Shown piece by piece: positions 43,582 through 52,485 of a stretch of 64,000 nucleotides of DNA. A program made the position numbers and the translations under genes. Numbering within the stretch: position 1 is the stretch's first letter; every line of letters begins with the position of its first letter. Under the pieces are notes generated by a model, which saw only the letters and a list, made by a program, of their open reading frames with translations, was not told the origin of the DNA and made no database searches. The DNA comes from Lewinella sp. W8 (GTDB taxonomy: Bacteria > Bacteroidota > Bacteroidia > Chitinophagales > Saprospiraceae): contig NZ_SNAQ03000026.1 of NCBI RefSeq assembly GCF_004375085.3, positions 1 to 64,000 on the forward strand, in the 5' to 3' direction.

Positions 43582-44820
43582 TTATTCCTCGTGGATGGAC
43601 GCCTCAATCTGTTGCGCCCGCCAGGCCGGCAGCAGGGAGGCCAGGAAGCCGATGATCAGTACCGTGCCGGCCACCACCGGGAAATCAAGCCAGCGGAAGG
43701 AGATCGGATAGGCCTCCGTCATCATTCCCGGCAGACTGATGAGACCGTAATTTTTCTGCAGAATGTAGAGCCCCGCCGCCAGTAAAAAGCCCACCCCGAT
43801 TCCCAGGCTGCAGAGTAAGAGGCCGACCCGCAGGAAGATGCCACGGATGTCTCGCCGCGTCATGCCCAGGCTCTTGAGGATGGAAATGTCCCGCTTCTTT
43901 TCCAGCACGATCATCCACAGCGCCCCGACCAGGTTGAAGCTGATCAGGATCATCATCAGGCAAACGATCGCGAAGCCGACCCACTTTTCCACCTGCATCA
44001 GTTTCAGGATACTGTTTTCCTGCTGGTAGCGATCCTTGACGGTGAAGTCTGCCCCCATGTACTCCTGGATGCGGTCGTAAGTGTCCTGAATGTCGTAGCC
44101 GGGCGCAAGCCTTATTTCCAACGCGCTGACGATTCCTTCCTCCACCGACAGCAATTCCCGGGCCTCCTCCAGGTCAATCAGGACCGCCTGGTTTTCGAAG
44201 GCTTCCTGGCTGCGGATGATCCCCGCCGGCTGAAAATTTCGGCGGATGTAGGGCGCGCGCCCGGAGGTCAGCATCCCCCCGCCCCGCGGGCGGGGCTTGG
44301 ACATCAGCACCGTCAGTGGAGAGAACTCATTCAAAGGGTCAATGCCCAGGACGATGGAGAGCTGGTTACCGACGATGGCACCGGAGATTTTTCGGCTCGG
44401 CAGGTGCAGGTCATAGCTGCCATCCTGGACCATGGTGTCAATGCCGTTGATCTCCGCATAACGGTGATCAACCCCCTTGACGCGGCCAAACGCCTGCTTG
44501 TCATCGTAGAGAAAGCCGGCCGTTTCCTCCAGCGTCTGGGACACCACCAGAACACCATCCAGGGCGTACAAACCCCGTAAGGTCTCCTCATCCATCTCAA
44601 AGGTTTTGCCTTTGGTGGTGGTGATGCGCACGTCAGGGTTGAGGTTATTGAACAGGCCAAGGAACAGATCCTCAAAACCATTAAATACACTCAACAGCAA
44701 AATCAATGCTGCGGCCCCGATGGCCACGCCGAAAGCCGCAATCAGGGTAATGATGTTGATTGCGTTCGTTGACTTACGGGCAAAGAGGTAGCGCCAGGAA
44801 ATCCGTACCGGAAGGTTCAT
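43582..44820 (-). CDS. LolC/LolE-type ABC permease (lipoprotein release family)
   Basis: The protein has 412 residues. The N-terminal helix and SWRYLFARKSTNAINIITLIA opening match LolC/E. A periplasmic domain of about 215 residues follows, then three C-terminal helices with the FtsX signature (LEKKRDISILKSLGMTRRDI). LolCDE extracts lipoproteins from the inner membrane for transfer by LolA, and a lolA gene is encoded 1 kb away. No LolD ATPase is adjacent. Confidence 0.88.
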   Translation of the reverse strand: MNLPVRISWRYLFARKSTNAINIITLIAAFGVAIGAAALILLLSVFNGFEDLFLGLFNNLNPDVRITTTKGKTFEMDEETLRGLYALDGVLVVSQTLEETAGFLYDDKQAFGRVKGVDHRYAEINGIDTMVQDGSYDLHLPSRKISGAIVGNQLSIVLGIDPLNEFSPLTVLMSKPRPRGGGMLTSGRAPYIRRNFQPAGIIRSQEAFENQAVLIDLEEARELLSVEEGIVSALEIRLAPGYDIQDTYDRIQEYMGADFTVKDRYQQENSILKLMQVEKWVGFAIVCLMMILISFNLVGALWMIVLEKKRDISILKSLGMTRRDIRGIFLRVGLLLCSLGIGVGFLLAAGLYILQKNYGLISLPGMMTEAYPISFRWLDFPVVAGTVLIIGFLASLLPAWRAQQIEASIHEE

Positions 44821-44967
44821 GGAGGTAAAGGTAGTTGATTTGTCCGCTTCCCCACGGGAAGCCGGTGGGTCATTTAGCGAAAAGAAGCTAACGACTATTT
44901 TACCGAAGCGGAACTAAATTTTACCCCTTGCCTCTACTGGCCAGGACGCCAGCACGACCTTTAGTGC

Positions 44968-45111
44968 TAGGCCGTTCCGTGAATTAATCCTTTGGCTCTC
45001 AAGTCCTTGAATTTTTCAGTAGCGGCAAGGCATGCCTTGCCGCTACCATTTGCCCCTCTGAACTGCCGCGATTCCGCAGGAATCGCTTATGAAACCGCAC
45101 GGAAAAGCCTA
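44968..45111 (+). mobile_element. MITE-like element, copy 1
   Basis: The element is 144 bp. Its ends are the imperfect 13-bp inverted repeats 44968-44980 and 45099-45111 (TAGGCnnTTCCGT). Flanking 10-bp direct repeats CCTTTAGTGC (44958-44967 and 45112-45121) abut the ends exactly, the signature of a target duplication. It contains a perfect 28-bp palindrome at 45019-45046 and a GCGATTCC/GGAATCGC hairpin. It has no coding capacity. It is inserted at the 3' end of marR; the duplicated bases regenerate the stop codon. The opposite-facing copy is at 51736-51879. Confidence 0.9.
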
Positions 45112-45114
45112 CCT

Positions 45115-45570
45115 TTAGTGCAGCCGTCCCAGCAACTCATTGAGCTGTTCCACTTCTTCCGGGGTCAGACGCTCACTGATGAGGTGATCCAGCCGGTTGC
45201 GGGTTTTGCCAATGCGTTCGAAGAGTTGCAGACCTTTCGGGGTGATGCGTACCTGGTTGCTCCGGCGATCCACCTGAGAAGGAGTTTTCTGCAGGAGCTG
45301 CTTTTTCTCCAATCTTTCGATCAGACGGCTGGCGTCGGACATCTTGTCGGCCAGCGAACGCCGGACTTCCAGAATGGAGAATGATCGATCTTCCTGTTCG
45401 GCCAAAAACCGCAGGATGGCGTACTGTTTGGGCGTCAAATCAAACGGCTGTAAGAATTGACGGATTCCGTTACTAAGCCAGCTACAGGACTGGAGGAGGT
45501 TATGGCGCAACAGCGTGTAGGGATCGGTGTCCTGCGACGCCGAGGCGAACCTCATACTATGCTTGCTCAT
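45115..45570 (-). CDS. MarR-family transcriptional regulator
   Basis: The protein has 151 residues from MSKHSMRFAS; 23 extra in-frame codons upstream are unlikely. The winged helix has LTPKQYAILRFLAEQEDRSFSILEVRRSLADKMSDASRLIERLEKKQLL, then DRRSNQVRITPKGLQL as the wing. MarR proteins are usually repressors of stress or efflux genes and bind near their own start; no target is evident. The MITE at 44968-45111 sits immediately downstream, with the stop inside the target duplication. Confidence 0.9.
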   Translation of the reverse strand: MSKHSMRFASASQDTDPYTLLRHNLLQSCSWLSNGIRQFLQPFDLTPKQYAILRFLAEQEDRSFSILEVRRSLADKMSDASRLIERLEKKQLLQKTPSQVDRRSNQVRITPKGLQLFERIGKTRNRLDHLISERLTPEEVEQLNELLGRLH

Positions 45571-45859
45571 CGAGAAATGATTAAAAAGCTTGTTGGTTAG
45601 TAATACGCTGAGCTTGGCTAATTCAAAAAAGCAAAACACAAAACTTCAAAAAGCGTGCCAAAATGTTTTAAACGTGTTCTAACAACTGGTTTTATTTAAT
45701 CAATACTCTCGCTGGATTGGTAGGCAAAGAATAAAGTTAGCTTGCAAATTGTTGTACCTACCGCATAAATTTCATCTGGTTTAACGTCCCATTAACGATA
45801 AGGTATTACACCTATTCTGCCCCCGGAGCGTTTAGTGGAGGAACGTAAAGAACGATCCC

Positions 45860-46546
45860 ATGCACAAACTATTTTTCGTTTTGCTACTGGTGGTAACGAC
45901 GGCTTTCAGCGCGAACGCCCAAACCAATTACTACACTTCCGCCAAGGATAGTGATCCGGAAGCCGTGAAACTGCTCAGCAGTATCCGGGCCAAATACGAC
46001 GGCTTTAGCTCCATGAAGGCCAACTTCCAACTGGACATTGCCATCCCGGGCCAACCGGTGGAAAAGCAGGCGGGCGTCATCAGTCGGCAGGGAGAAAACG
46101 TTCGCTTCGTGCTGGGAGACCAGGAGGGCATCATTAACGGCGAGGCTGCCTACATCATCATGCACCGTAACAAAGAGGTGCAGATCAACGACCTTCCGGA
46201 CCCCGAAGAAACCACGGGAGTGCTTACGCCCCAGACCCTGTTCAACTTTTACGAAGGTGATCAGTACGTTCTGGCCGTTCAGGGAACGGAAAAAGTGGGC
46301 AACCGGAGCCTGAAAATCATTGAACTGAAGCCCCTGGACCGGGAGAACAGCGAGTTCACGAAGCTCCGCCTCCTGGTGGATGCCGCCAAAAAGGAGCTGG
46401 CCGTAGTGAAGGCCTTTTCCCGCGACGGCACCAATTTCACCTTCACCCTCGCCGAAACTCAGGGCAACGTGAACTTACCCGCCAAAACCTTCGTGTTCAG
46501 CAAAACGGATTTTCCCGGCTACCACGTGGAGGACCTGCGGTTCTAG
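45860..46546 (+). CDS. lolA: Outer-membrane lipoprotein carrier LolA
   Basis: The protein has 228 residues. The signal peptide ends in ANAQ near residue 21. The mature protein has the LolA pattern: LLSSIRAKYDGFSSMKANFQ, then GVISRQGENVRFVLGDQEGIIN and VLTPQTLFNFYEGD. It ferries lipoproteins through the periplasm to the outer membrane. It lies in the same neighbourhood as the LolC/E-like permease. A solid terminator follows. Confidence 0.9.
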   Translation: MHKLFFVLLLVVTTAFSANAQTNYYTSAKDSDPEAVKLLSSIRAKYDGFSSMKANFQLDIAIPGQPVEKQAGVISRQGENVRFVLGDQEGIINGEAAYIIMHRNKEVQINDLPDPEETTGVLTPQTLFNFYEGDQYVLAVQGTEKVGNRSLKIIELKPLDRENSEFTKLRLLVDAAKKELAVVKAFSRDGTNFTFTLAETQGNVNLPAKTFVFSKTDFPGYHVEDLRF

Positions 46547-46577
46547 CCATCGGCGCACGTAAAGACCAACCCCAAAG

Positions 46578-46613
46578 ACGGGGGCGACAGCAAACAATGT
46601 CGCCCCCGTTTTA
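46578..46613 (+). terminator. Intrinsic terminator of lolA
   Basis: A perfect 12-bp stem (46578-46589 and 46598-46609) with an eight-base loop is followed by TTTTAA. Confidence 0.85.
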
Positions 46614-46657
46614 ATTACAGCATACGGGAAGCGATTCTTTTCCCTAACCCTTTTCGT

Positions 46658-48037
46658 ATGCGTCCAACAATCGTAATCGCCGGAGCTACCGGTTTCATTG
46701 GCCGATGGTTCATTGAGCGGTACCACACCAAATACCGCATCATTGCCCTCAGCCGGGATGAGATGGAACCCGACCCCGATTACGATAAGGCGGAGTGGCG
46801 GCAGGTGGAGCTGTACTCGCTGTCCAGTACGGAGGCCGCACTGCGGGGAGCCGATCTGGCCATCTATCTGGTGCATTCCATGCATCCCTCCACCCGGCTG
46901 CACCAGGGGGCCTTCGAAGATACGGACCTGCTGCTGGCCGACAATTTTGCGCGGGCGGCCCGCGCCAACGGGCTCCGCCAAATCATCTTCATGGGCGGCA
47001 TTCTGCCGGGGGAGGAAGACGATTATGAGCTCAGCCGGCACCTGCGGAGTCGGCGGGAAGTTGAGATTACGCTGGCCAGTGCCGGCGTGCCCGTCACGGC
47101 CCTGCGGGCCGGCATCATTGTGGGCAAGGGAGGTTCCTCCTTCCGCATGATCCGGAAACTGGTGGAACGGCTGCCGGTGATGATTTGTCCGGCCTGGTGT
47201 ACTTCCGAAACCCAGCCCGTCGCTCTGGAAGACGCTCTCAAGATGATCGATTATTGCCTCGATCGGCCGGAAGCCTTTGACCAGGCCTACGACATCGGCG
47301 GGCCCGGGCAGACGACCTATATGGACATGCTAAAAACGGTGGCGGAACTGATGGACAAACGGCGGATCATCCGGCCCGTGGGAATGTTCAGTCCGGGCTT
47401 GTCCAAGATGTGGGTCAGTTTCTTTACCGACAGCAGTCGGGCCCTCGTCTCTCCCCTAGTGGAGAGTCTGCGCCACACCCTGGTGGCCTCCGACAATGAA
47501 TTACTGCGGGCGTTCCCCGACCGGATCGGTTTTCGCAAGGCCGCCCACCGGGCACTATACGGCAAGGAAGACTTTCCCGAAGTACCCAGGAGGAAAAAAT
47601 CTGCCCACCGGGAAAAGAATACCGTGCGTAGCGTGCAGCGGCTGCCTAATCCCGCCGGGCATACGGCTACCTACGTTGCGCGCATCTACCAGCGCTGGCT
47701 GCCCATCCTTTTCCGAACGCTGATCCGCGTAAAAACGGAAGGAGATTTATCGACCTTCTTCCTGTGGGGTATTCCTTTGCTTCGCTTGCAGTTCATTCCG
47801 AGCCGGAGTGACGATGACCGCCAGCTGTTCTACATCATTGGCGGTCGGCTGGTGCGGCGGAAAGACTACGGCTGGATGGGATTCCGGCGAGTACTGAACG
47901 GGGAGTACATTATTTCCTCCATCCACGAATTTGTGCCGGCACTTCCCTGGTTCCTGTACGTGCTCACCCAGGCAAACGCTCACCGGTGGGTGATGTATCG
48001 CTTCGGGCGGTACCTGGAGCAAGGCAAGGCAGAATAG
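46658..48037 (+). CDS. Atypical SDR/NAD(P)-binding protein with C-terminal extension
   Basis: The protein has 459 residues. The N-terminal half is an extended SDR (IAGATGFIGRWF, NAD(P) loop; SMHPSTRLHQ; IIFMGGIL), similar to NmrA/YwnB-like nucleotide-sugar or quinone reductases. The C-terminal 150 residues include an aromatic-rich segment (WLPILFRTLIRVKTEGDLS, LPWFLYVLTQANAHRWVMYRFGRYL) not found in short SDRs, resembling DUF2867-type tails. Substrate unknown. Confidence 0.78.
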   Translation: MRPTIVIAGATGFIGRWFIERYHTKYRIIALSRDEMEPDPDYDKAEWRQVELYSLSSTEAALRGADLAIYLVHSMHPSTRLHQGAFEDTDLLLADNFARAARANGLRQIIFMGGILPGEEDDYELSRHLRSRREVEITLASAGVPVTALRAGIIVGKGGSSFRMIRKLVERLPVMICPAWCTSETQPVALEDALKMIDYCLDRPEAFDQAYDIGGPGQTTYMDMLKTVAELMDKRRIIRPVGMFSPGLSKMWVSFFTDSSRALVSPLVESLRHTLVASDNELLRAFPDRIGFRKAAHRALYGKEDFPEVPRRKKSAHREKNTVRSVQRLPNPAGHTATYVARIYQRWLPILFRTLIRVKTEGDLSTFFLWGIPLLRLQFIPSRSDDDRQLFYIIGGRLVRRKDYGWMGFRRVLNGEYIISSIHEFVPALPWFLYVLTQANAHRWVMYRFGRYLEQGKAE

Positions 48038-48106
48038 GCGCTGACCGCCCACCCATAATGAGTACCCATAGTCCGGCGACAACCGATAATGACGGTGCTC
48101 CAGCAG

Positions 48107-48181
48107 AGCACACGGATTCCATTACATTGCATCCCGGCAGAGCACGGGGATTCCGTTGCACTGCACCTGCGGTGATCGCCC
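48107..48181 (+). repeat. Two tandem copies of the GCACCTGC repeat
   Basis: Copy A 48107-48133 (AGCACACGGATTCC...) and copy B 48141-48167 (AGCACGGGGATTCC...) are offset by 34 bases. Copy B runs on into the 19-mer shared exactly with 33523-33541. Similar sequence is at 22971-23000. Confidence 0.7.
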
Positions 48182-48239
48182 AAATTGGCTTCCGACCCCA
48201 CCAACACAACCCAGGGCGGGCAAATGCGTTTCATTGGGC

Positions 48240-49052
48240 ATGAAAAACATCCAGCTAAACAACGGACTTCACATGCCCCAACTCGGTCTGGGCGTATGGC
48301 AAAGTGACAACGGGCAAGAAACCATCAACGCCATTCACTGGGCCCTGGAGGCGGGTTACCGACACGTGGACACCGCCAAGATTTATAAAAATGAGGAGGC
48401 CGTCGGGAAGGCCCTCAAAACGGCTTCCGTACCACGGGAAGACGTGTGGCTGACCACCAAGGTGTGGAACGACGACATCCGGGCCGGACGTACGATCCAG
48501 GCCACGGAGGAATCCCTGAAGCGGCTGGACACCGACTACGTGGACCTGATGCTGCTCCACTGGCCGGTAGATGGCTACGAAACCGCCTGGCGAGAGCTGG
48601 AAAGCCTGCTGGTGGACGGTAAGGTGCGCGCCATTGGGGTGAGCAACTTTATGCCCGAGCACCTGAACGACATCCTGGAACACGGAGAAATTGTTCCCGC
48701 AGTTAACCAGATTGAATACCATCCCTACCTGGTACAGGCCGACGCGATCAGTCTTTGTGATGAGCACAAAATTGCCATTACCGCCTGGAGCCCACTGATG
48801 CAGGGCAACTTCAAGGATGAGCCCTTATTTGCCAAAATTGGGGAAGCGCACGGGAAAACCGCCGCCCAGGTAGTACTGCGCTGGTGTTTACAAAACGACA
48901 TCATTGTTATCCCCAAAAGCACCAACCAGGGACGGATTCAACAGAACGCGGATCTCTTTGATTTTGAGCTTACGGAAGAGGAAATGGTGGCCATTGATGA
49001 GTTAGAACGCGGCAAGCGTTTTGGTCCGGACCCGAGAAATTTTGATTTTTAG
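48240..49052 (+). CDS. Aldo/keto reductase
   Basis: The protein has 270 residues from MKNIQLNNGLHMPQLGLG; an extension back to 48156 reads through the repeat and is rejected. Catalytic tetrad: Asp in HVDTAKIY with Tyr, Lys in LTTKVWND and His in MLLHWP. The NADPH-binding end has IVIPKSTNQGRIQQN. Such enzymes reduce aldehydes and keto sugars (2,5-diketogluconate reductase type). A possible link to the sugar-oxidising GMC enzymes is not supported by position. Confidence 0.93.
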   Translation: MKNIQLNNGLHMPQLGLGVWQSDNGQETINAIHWALEAGYRHVDTAKIYKNEEAVGKALKTASVPREDVWLTTKVWNDDIRAGRTIQATEESLKRLDTDYVDLMLLHWPVDGYETAWRELESLLVDGKVRAIGVSNFMPEHLNDILEHGEIVPAVNQIEYHPYLVQADAISLCDEHKIAITAWSPLMQGNFKDEPLFAKIGEAHGKTAAQVVLRWCLQNDIIVIPKSTNQGRIQQNADLFDFELTEEEMVAIDELERGKRFGPDPRNFDF

Positions 49053-49078
49053 CCGATTTTTCCATTCAAGCCTACCAA

Positions 49079-49561
49079 ATGAACCTCACTTTTCATTTAC
49101 TCGAGAACACCACCACGCCCTTTTTTCACGAAATCTTCCATTCTTCCTTTTACGTTCCCCCCGGTGAGCCGGCCCTTCCCATGGAGGCCATCCATCAACC
49201 GGAACTGCGGCGCTACTATGAATACTGGGGACGGGAGGGAGACCTCGGTTTTGTCGTGATGCTGGATGGAGAGCAAATCGGGGCCGTATGGTCTCGCCGC
49301 TTCCCGGACGAAGCGCCGGGTTACGGTTTCGTGAGCAACGACATTCCGGAGCTGGGCATTGCCATCAAACGGGGCTACCGCGGACGTGGCATCGGCGACC
49401 GCCTGCTGGCCCACTTCCTGGACGCCCTGCGGGAACGGGGAGATAAACAGGTATCCCTCAGCGTGCACGGAGACAACCACGCCGCGCAGTGGTACCAGAG
49501 AATGGGCTTTCGCACCGTTGCCTTCGACGGCAAGACGATGACGATGGTGCTGGACCTGTAA
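49079..49561 (+). CDS. GNAT-family acetyltransferase
   Basis: The protein has 160 residues. The acetyl-CoA motif is IAIKRGYRGRGIGDRLLAH, with a C-terminal VSLSVHGDNHAAQWYQRMGF. It transfers an acetyl group to an amine of unknown substrate. It lies 26 bases after the aldo/keto reductase and could share its transcript. Confidence 0.9.
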   Translation: MNLTFHLLENTTTPFFHEIFHSSFYVPPGEPALPMEAIHQPELRRYYEYWGREGDLGFVVMLDGEQIGAVWSRRFPDEAPGYGFVSNDIPELGIAIKRGYRGRGIGDRLLAHFLDALRERGDKQVSLSVHGDNHAAQWYQRMGFRTVAFDGKTMTMVLDL

Positions 49562-49611
49562 AACATCGTGGGGCGAAAGTGGGTATAAAGTAAAAACCCA
49601 TTTCGACCACC

Positions 49612-50145
49612 ATGTCCAGACAAAAACCCAAAACACTACTAAAATTCGCCGTAGTGGGCGGCTGCATTGCCGCCCTGGTAATTTTTGCGGGCATTTATCT
49701 TCTGGGCAGCATCAGCCAGGTGGAGAGCCTGGAAAACATGAAGGAAATTCGTCCGACCTTACGGTTTACGGCCAACGGAGTCATTACGGTATCCGCCACC
49801 ATTATGGCGCTAATGCTGACCCTGCTTTCCTTCAGTTCCGACACCGATAAACAACTCAAATCCTGGCACTACGACCGCATCCACTGGATCACTCGCTTTG
49901 CCGTAGGCACCTTCGTAATGGGGTTGGTTCTGCTCATGACGCTCAACCTTCCCCTGGTCAATGCGAAAGAATCCTTACGGGGTTTCTACACCACGATTTA
50001 TTATTTGAGCATTGGTTATGTGTCCCTGCTCGGGGGAGGCATCGTCTGCGTAATCTTACTGTTATACCAGGCGACTACCGACATCATTATGCTCAAGCGC
50101 CCCAACGACGAGGGGGAACATCTCTTCCGGGAAGAGTCCAGCTAG
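49612..50145 (+). CDS. Four-helix membrane protein of unknown function
   Basis: The protein has 177 residues. Hydrophobic segments lie near residues 11-32, 56-74, 95-114 and 127-150. The N-terminus is basic (MSRQKPKTLLK) and the tail acidic. Hydrophobic helices 2-4 contain ATIMALMLTLLSFSS and TFVMGLVLLMTLNLPLV. No family recognised. The gap to gltA (50146-50427) shows no further gene. Confidence 0.65.
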   Translation: MSRQKPKTLLKFAVVGGCIAALVIFAGIYLLGSISQVESLENMKEIRPTLRFTANGVITVSATIMALMLTLLSFSSDTDKQLKSWHYDRIHWITRFAVGTFVMGLVLLMTLNLPLVNAKESLRGFYTTIYYLSIGYVSLLGGGIVCVILLLYQATTDIIMLKRPNDEGEHLFREESS

Positions 50146-50427
50146 CGCCCGGCGGGATGGATGCTTTCCTTCCTCCGTATTGCCCAATTCTTGCCTACCT
50201 TCTCCTGGCCGGGGCAAACGGTAATTGGCCCAGGGGCCCCATTCGGCAAATAATGGCGGCGAAAATGTGGTTTCAACGTCATAATTCCCGTTATTTGCCG
50301 GCTAATCTTCCTCCCTCTGGAGTCGCTCGTCAACAGTGCGCCCCGGAATACGTTAGAGAAGCTAATGGTTTCGTAGATGAAACCTGCCAACAATCCACAG
50401 AACACAACCTAACCGCTGACTAAACCA

Positions 50428-51726
50428 ATGGATTCCCTCAAAAAGAAGTTTGCCGAAAAAGCCCTTGCTCTATTTACCGAATTACGCGCCATCAATAAGG
50501 AGCACGGAGAAACCAAATTAGACGAAGTAGTACTTCGGCAAATCACGGGCGGTGCCCGTGGCATCAAGATGATGCTCTGGGAAACCAGTCAGCTGGACGC
50601 CCAGGAGGGCATTCGTTTCCGCGGATACTCCATCCCCGAGATCAAGAAGCTCCTGCCCAGCGGGCCGCAGGGAGAACCCAAGCCGGAAGGCCTGTTCTGG
50701 CTGATGCTTACCGGCGAAATCCCCACCGAAGAGGAAGTCAACGGACTGACCGCCGAATGGCACAAGCGCTCCGAGGTGCCCCAGCAGGTGTTTACCACGC
50801 TGGACAGCATGCCCACGGACACCCACCCCATGACCCAATTTACCATTGGCATCATGGCCATGCAGCCCGAGAGCGTCTTTGACCGGCGTTACGCCGAGGG
50901 CCTGCCCAAGACCGAATACTGGGATGCCGTCTACGAAGACAGCATGAATCTCATCGCCCGCCTTCCCCGCGTAGCGGCCTACATCTATCGCCGGACCTTC
51001 AAGGGAGGAGAACACATCGCCCCCGATCATAGCCTGGACTGGAGCGCCAACTTCGCCCATATGCTCGGCAGTGATGACGAAGATTTCCGCAGCCTGATGC
51101 GCCTCTACCTGACCATTCACGCCGATCACGAGGGCGGTAACGCCTCGGCCCACACCGTTAACCTCGTAGGGTCCACCCTGAGTGATCCCTACCGTTCCTT
51201 TGCCGCGGGCATGAACGCTCTGGCCGGTCCCCTGCACGGTCTGGCCAATCAGGAGGTGATCAAGTGGATCTTTGAGATGATTGACAACCTCGGCACCAAG
51301 ACGCCCACCAAGGAGCAAATTGCCGACTACGTCAACGACACCCTCGCCCAGAAAAAAGTTATTCCCGGATACGGACACGCCGTACTGCGGGAGCCCGATC
51401 CCCGCTTCGTGGCCCAACGCCGCTTCGCCGAACAATACATCAAGGACAGCGAACTCATCGAGACCGTCTGGAAAATCTTTGACGTAGTGCCGCCGATCCT
51501 GCAGGGTCTGGGGAAAGTCAAAAATCCCTGGCCTAACGTTGACGCCCACTCGGGTGCCCTACTGGTGCATTACGGCTTTTCCGAATACAGCTACTACACC
51601 GTACTCTTCGGCGTGAGCCGGGCACTGGGTGTACTGGCGGCCGGAATCTGGAGCCGCGCGCTGGGCATGCCGCTGGAGCGGCCGAAATCCGTCACCAGCG
51701 ACTGGATCAAGCAGCAGCTGAAGTAG
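50428..51726 (+). CDS. gltA: Citrate synthase
   Basis: The protein has 432 residues. Active-site residues are in ADHEGGNASAHTV (His), GYGHAVLREPDPR (His) and NVDAHSGALL (Asp). The N-terminal opening with ARGIKMMLWETSQLDAQEGIRFRGYSIPE looks like the eukaryote-type Si-citrate synthases seen in Bacteroidota. It condenses oxaloacetate and acetyl-CoA into citrate. Monocistronic, with a MITE copy directly downstream. Confidence 0.95.
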   Translation: MDSLKKKFAEKALALFTELRAINKEHGETKLDEVVLRQITGGARGIKMMLWETSQLDAQEGIRFRGYSIPEIKKLLPSGPQGEPKPEGLFWLMLTGEIPTEEEVNGLTAEWHKRSEVPQQVFTTLDSMPTDTHPMTQFTIGIMAMQPESVFDRRYAEGLPKTEYWDAVYEDSMNLIARLPRVAAYIYRRTFKGGEHIAPDHSLDWSANFAHMLGSDDEDFRSLMRLYLTIHADHEGGNASAHTVNLVGSTLSDPYRSFAAGMNALAGPLHGLANQEVIKWIFEMIDNLGTKTPTKEQIADYVNDTLAQKKVIPGYGHAVLREPDPRFVAQRRFAEQYIKDSELIETVWKIFDVVPPILQGLGKVKNPWPNVDAHSGALLVHYGFSEYSYYTVLFGVSRALGVLAAGIWSRALGMPLERPKSVTSDWIKQQLK

Positions 51727-51735
51727 GTCTTTGTA

Positions 51736-51879
51736 TAGGCTGTTCCGTAAGGTTTCATCAGCGATTCCTGCGGAATCGCGGCAGTTCAGAGGGGCAAATG
51801 GTAGCGGCAAGGCATGCCTTGCCGCTACTAGGAAATTCAAAGACTTGATGGCCAAAGGGTTAATTCACGGACCAGCCTA
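51736..51879 (-). mobile_element. MITE-like element, copy 2
   Basis: This 144-bp element has the same length and internal order as copy 1 (44968-45111) but faces the other way. Inverted ends: 51736-51748 and 51867-51879, with the same 28-bp palindrome at 51801-51828. The flanks GGTCTTTGTA (51726-51735) and GGCCTTAGTA (51880-51889) match at 8 of 10, an ageing target duplication. It begins 10 bases past the gltA stop and could supply its terminator hairpin. Confidence 0.85.
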
Positions 51880-52068
51880 GGCCTTAGTACTAGGCTGTTT
51901 ACTGTGGTTTCAGTAGCGGTCCCCCGGGTGAACATTGTTTAGGTCCGAAGGGGAAAAACAGCTCCCGGAAACACGATTATTCCCTTACATTTGGCCGAGA
52001 ATGGAGGGCTGGCCGCTTTCGTGACCAGCCCTCCATCACTTTGCGGAACTAATCAGATAAATTGCCTT

Positions 52069-52458
52069 ATGAATATTCCCGATCATCTACTGTACACCGA
52101 AGAGCATGAGTGGGTGCTGATTGAAGGAGATACCGCTACGATCGGCATCACCGATTACGCTCAGGATGCCCTGGGAGAACTGGTCTACGTGGAAGTGGAC
52201 ACCGTAGGGGAAGAACTCGCCCAGAACGACGTCTTTGGCACGGTGGAAGCGGTTAAAACGACCAGTGACCTCTTTATGCCCGTAGCGGGTACGGTTAAGG
52301 AGTTTAACGCCGAGCTCGACGAATCCGATGGAGACAATCCCACCATCATCAACGAAGATCCCTACACCAAGGGATGGATCGTCAAGGTTGCCCTCGCGGA
52401 CCCCGAAGACCGGGAAGGATTGCTGACCGCGGAAGAGTACCGGGCTCTGATTGCATAA
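52069..52458 (+). CDS. gcvH: Glycine cleavage system H protein
   Basis: The protein has 129 residues from MNIPDHLLYTEEHEW; an extension to 51991 is not conserved. The lipoyl-lysine is Lys63 in FGTVEAVKTTSDL. ITDYAQDALGELVYVEVD and the C-terminal GLLTAEEYRALI are typical. H protein shuttles the aminomethyl group among the P, T and L subunits; none of these is in the window. It is 27 bases upstream of vanZ-like and probably co-transcribed with it. Confidence 0.95.
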   Translation: MNIPDHLLYTEEHEWVLIEGDTATIGITDYAQDALGELVYVEVDTVGEELAQNDVFGTVEAVKTTSDLFMPVAGTVKEFNAELDESDGDNPTIINEDPYTKGWIVKVALADPEDREGLLTAEEYRALIA

Positions 52459-52485
52459 TTTTTTTGTGGACGTACACCACAAATC

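Noticed and set aside
44992-45384. A 130-residue frame reading through the MITE and antisense to marR
   Set aside because: Its first third is the MITE itself, repeated at 51736-51879; the rest is the shadow of marR.
50146-50427. Opposing short frames in the gap before gltA
   Set aside because: Both lack family resemblance and overlap each other; likely chance frames.
51559-51855. A 98-residue minus-strand frame over the gltA end
   Set aside because: It begins in the MITE and continues antisense to citrate synthase; no independent support.
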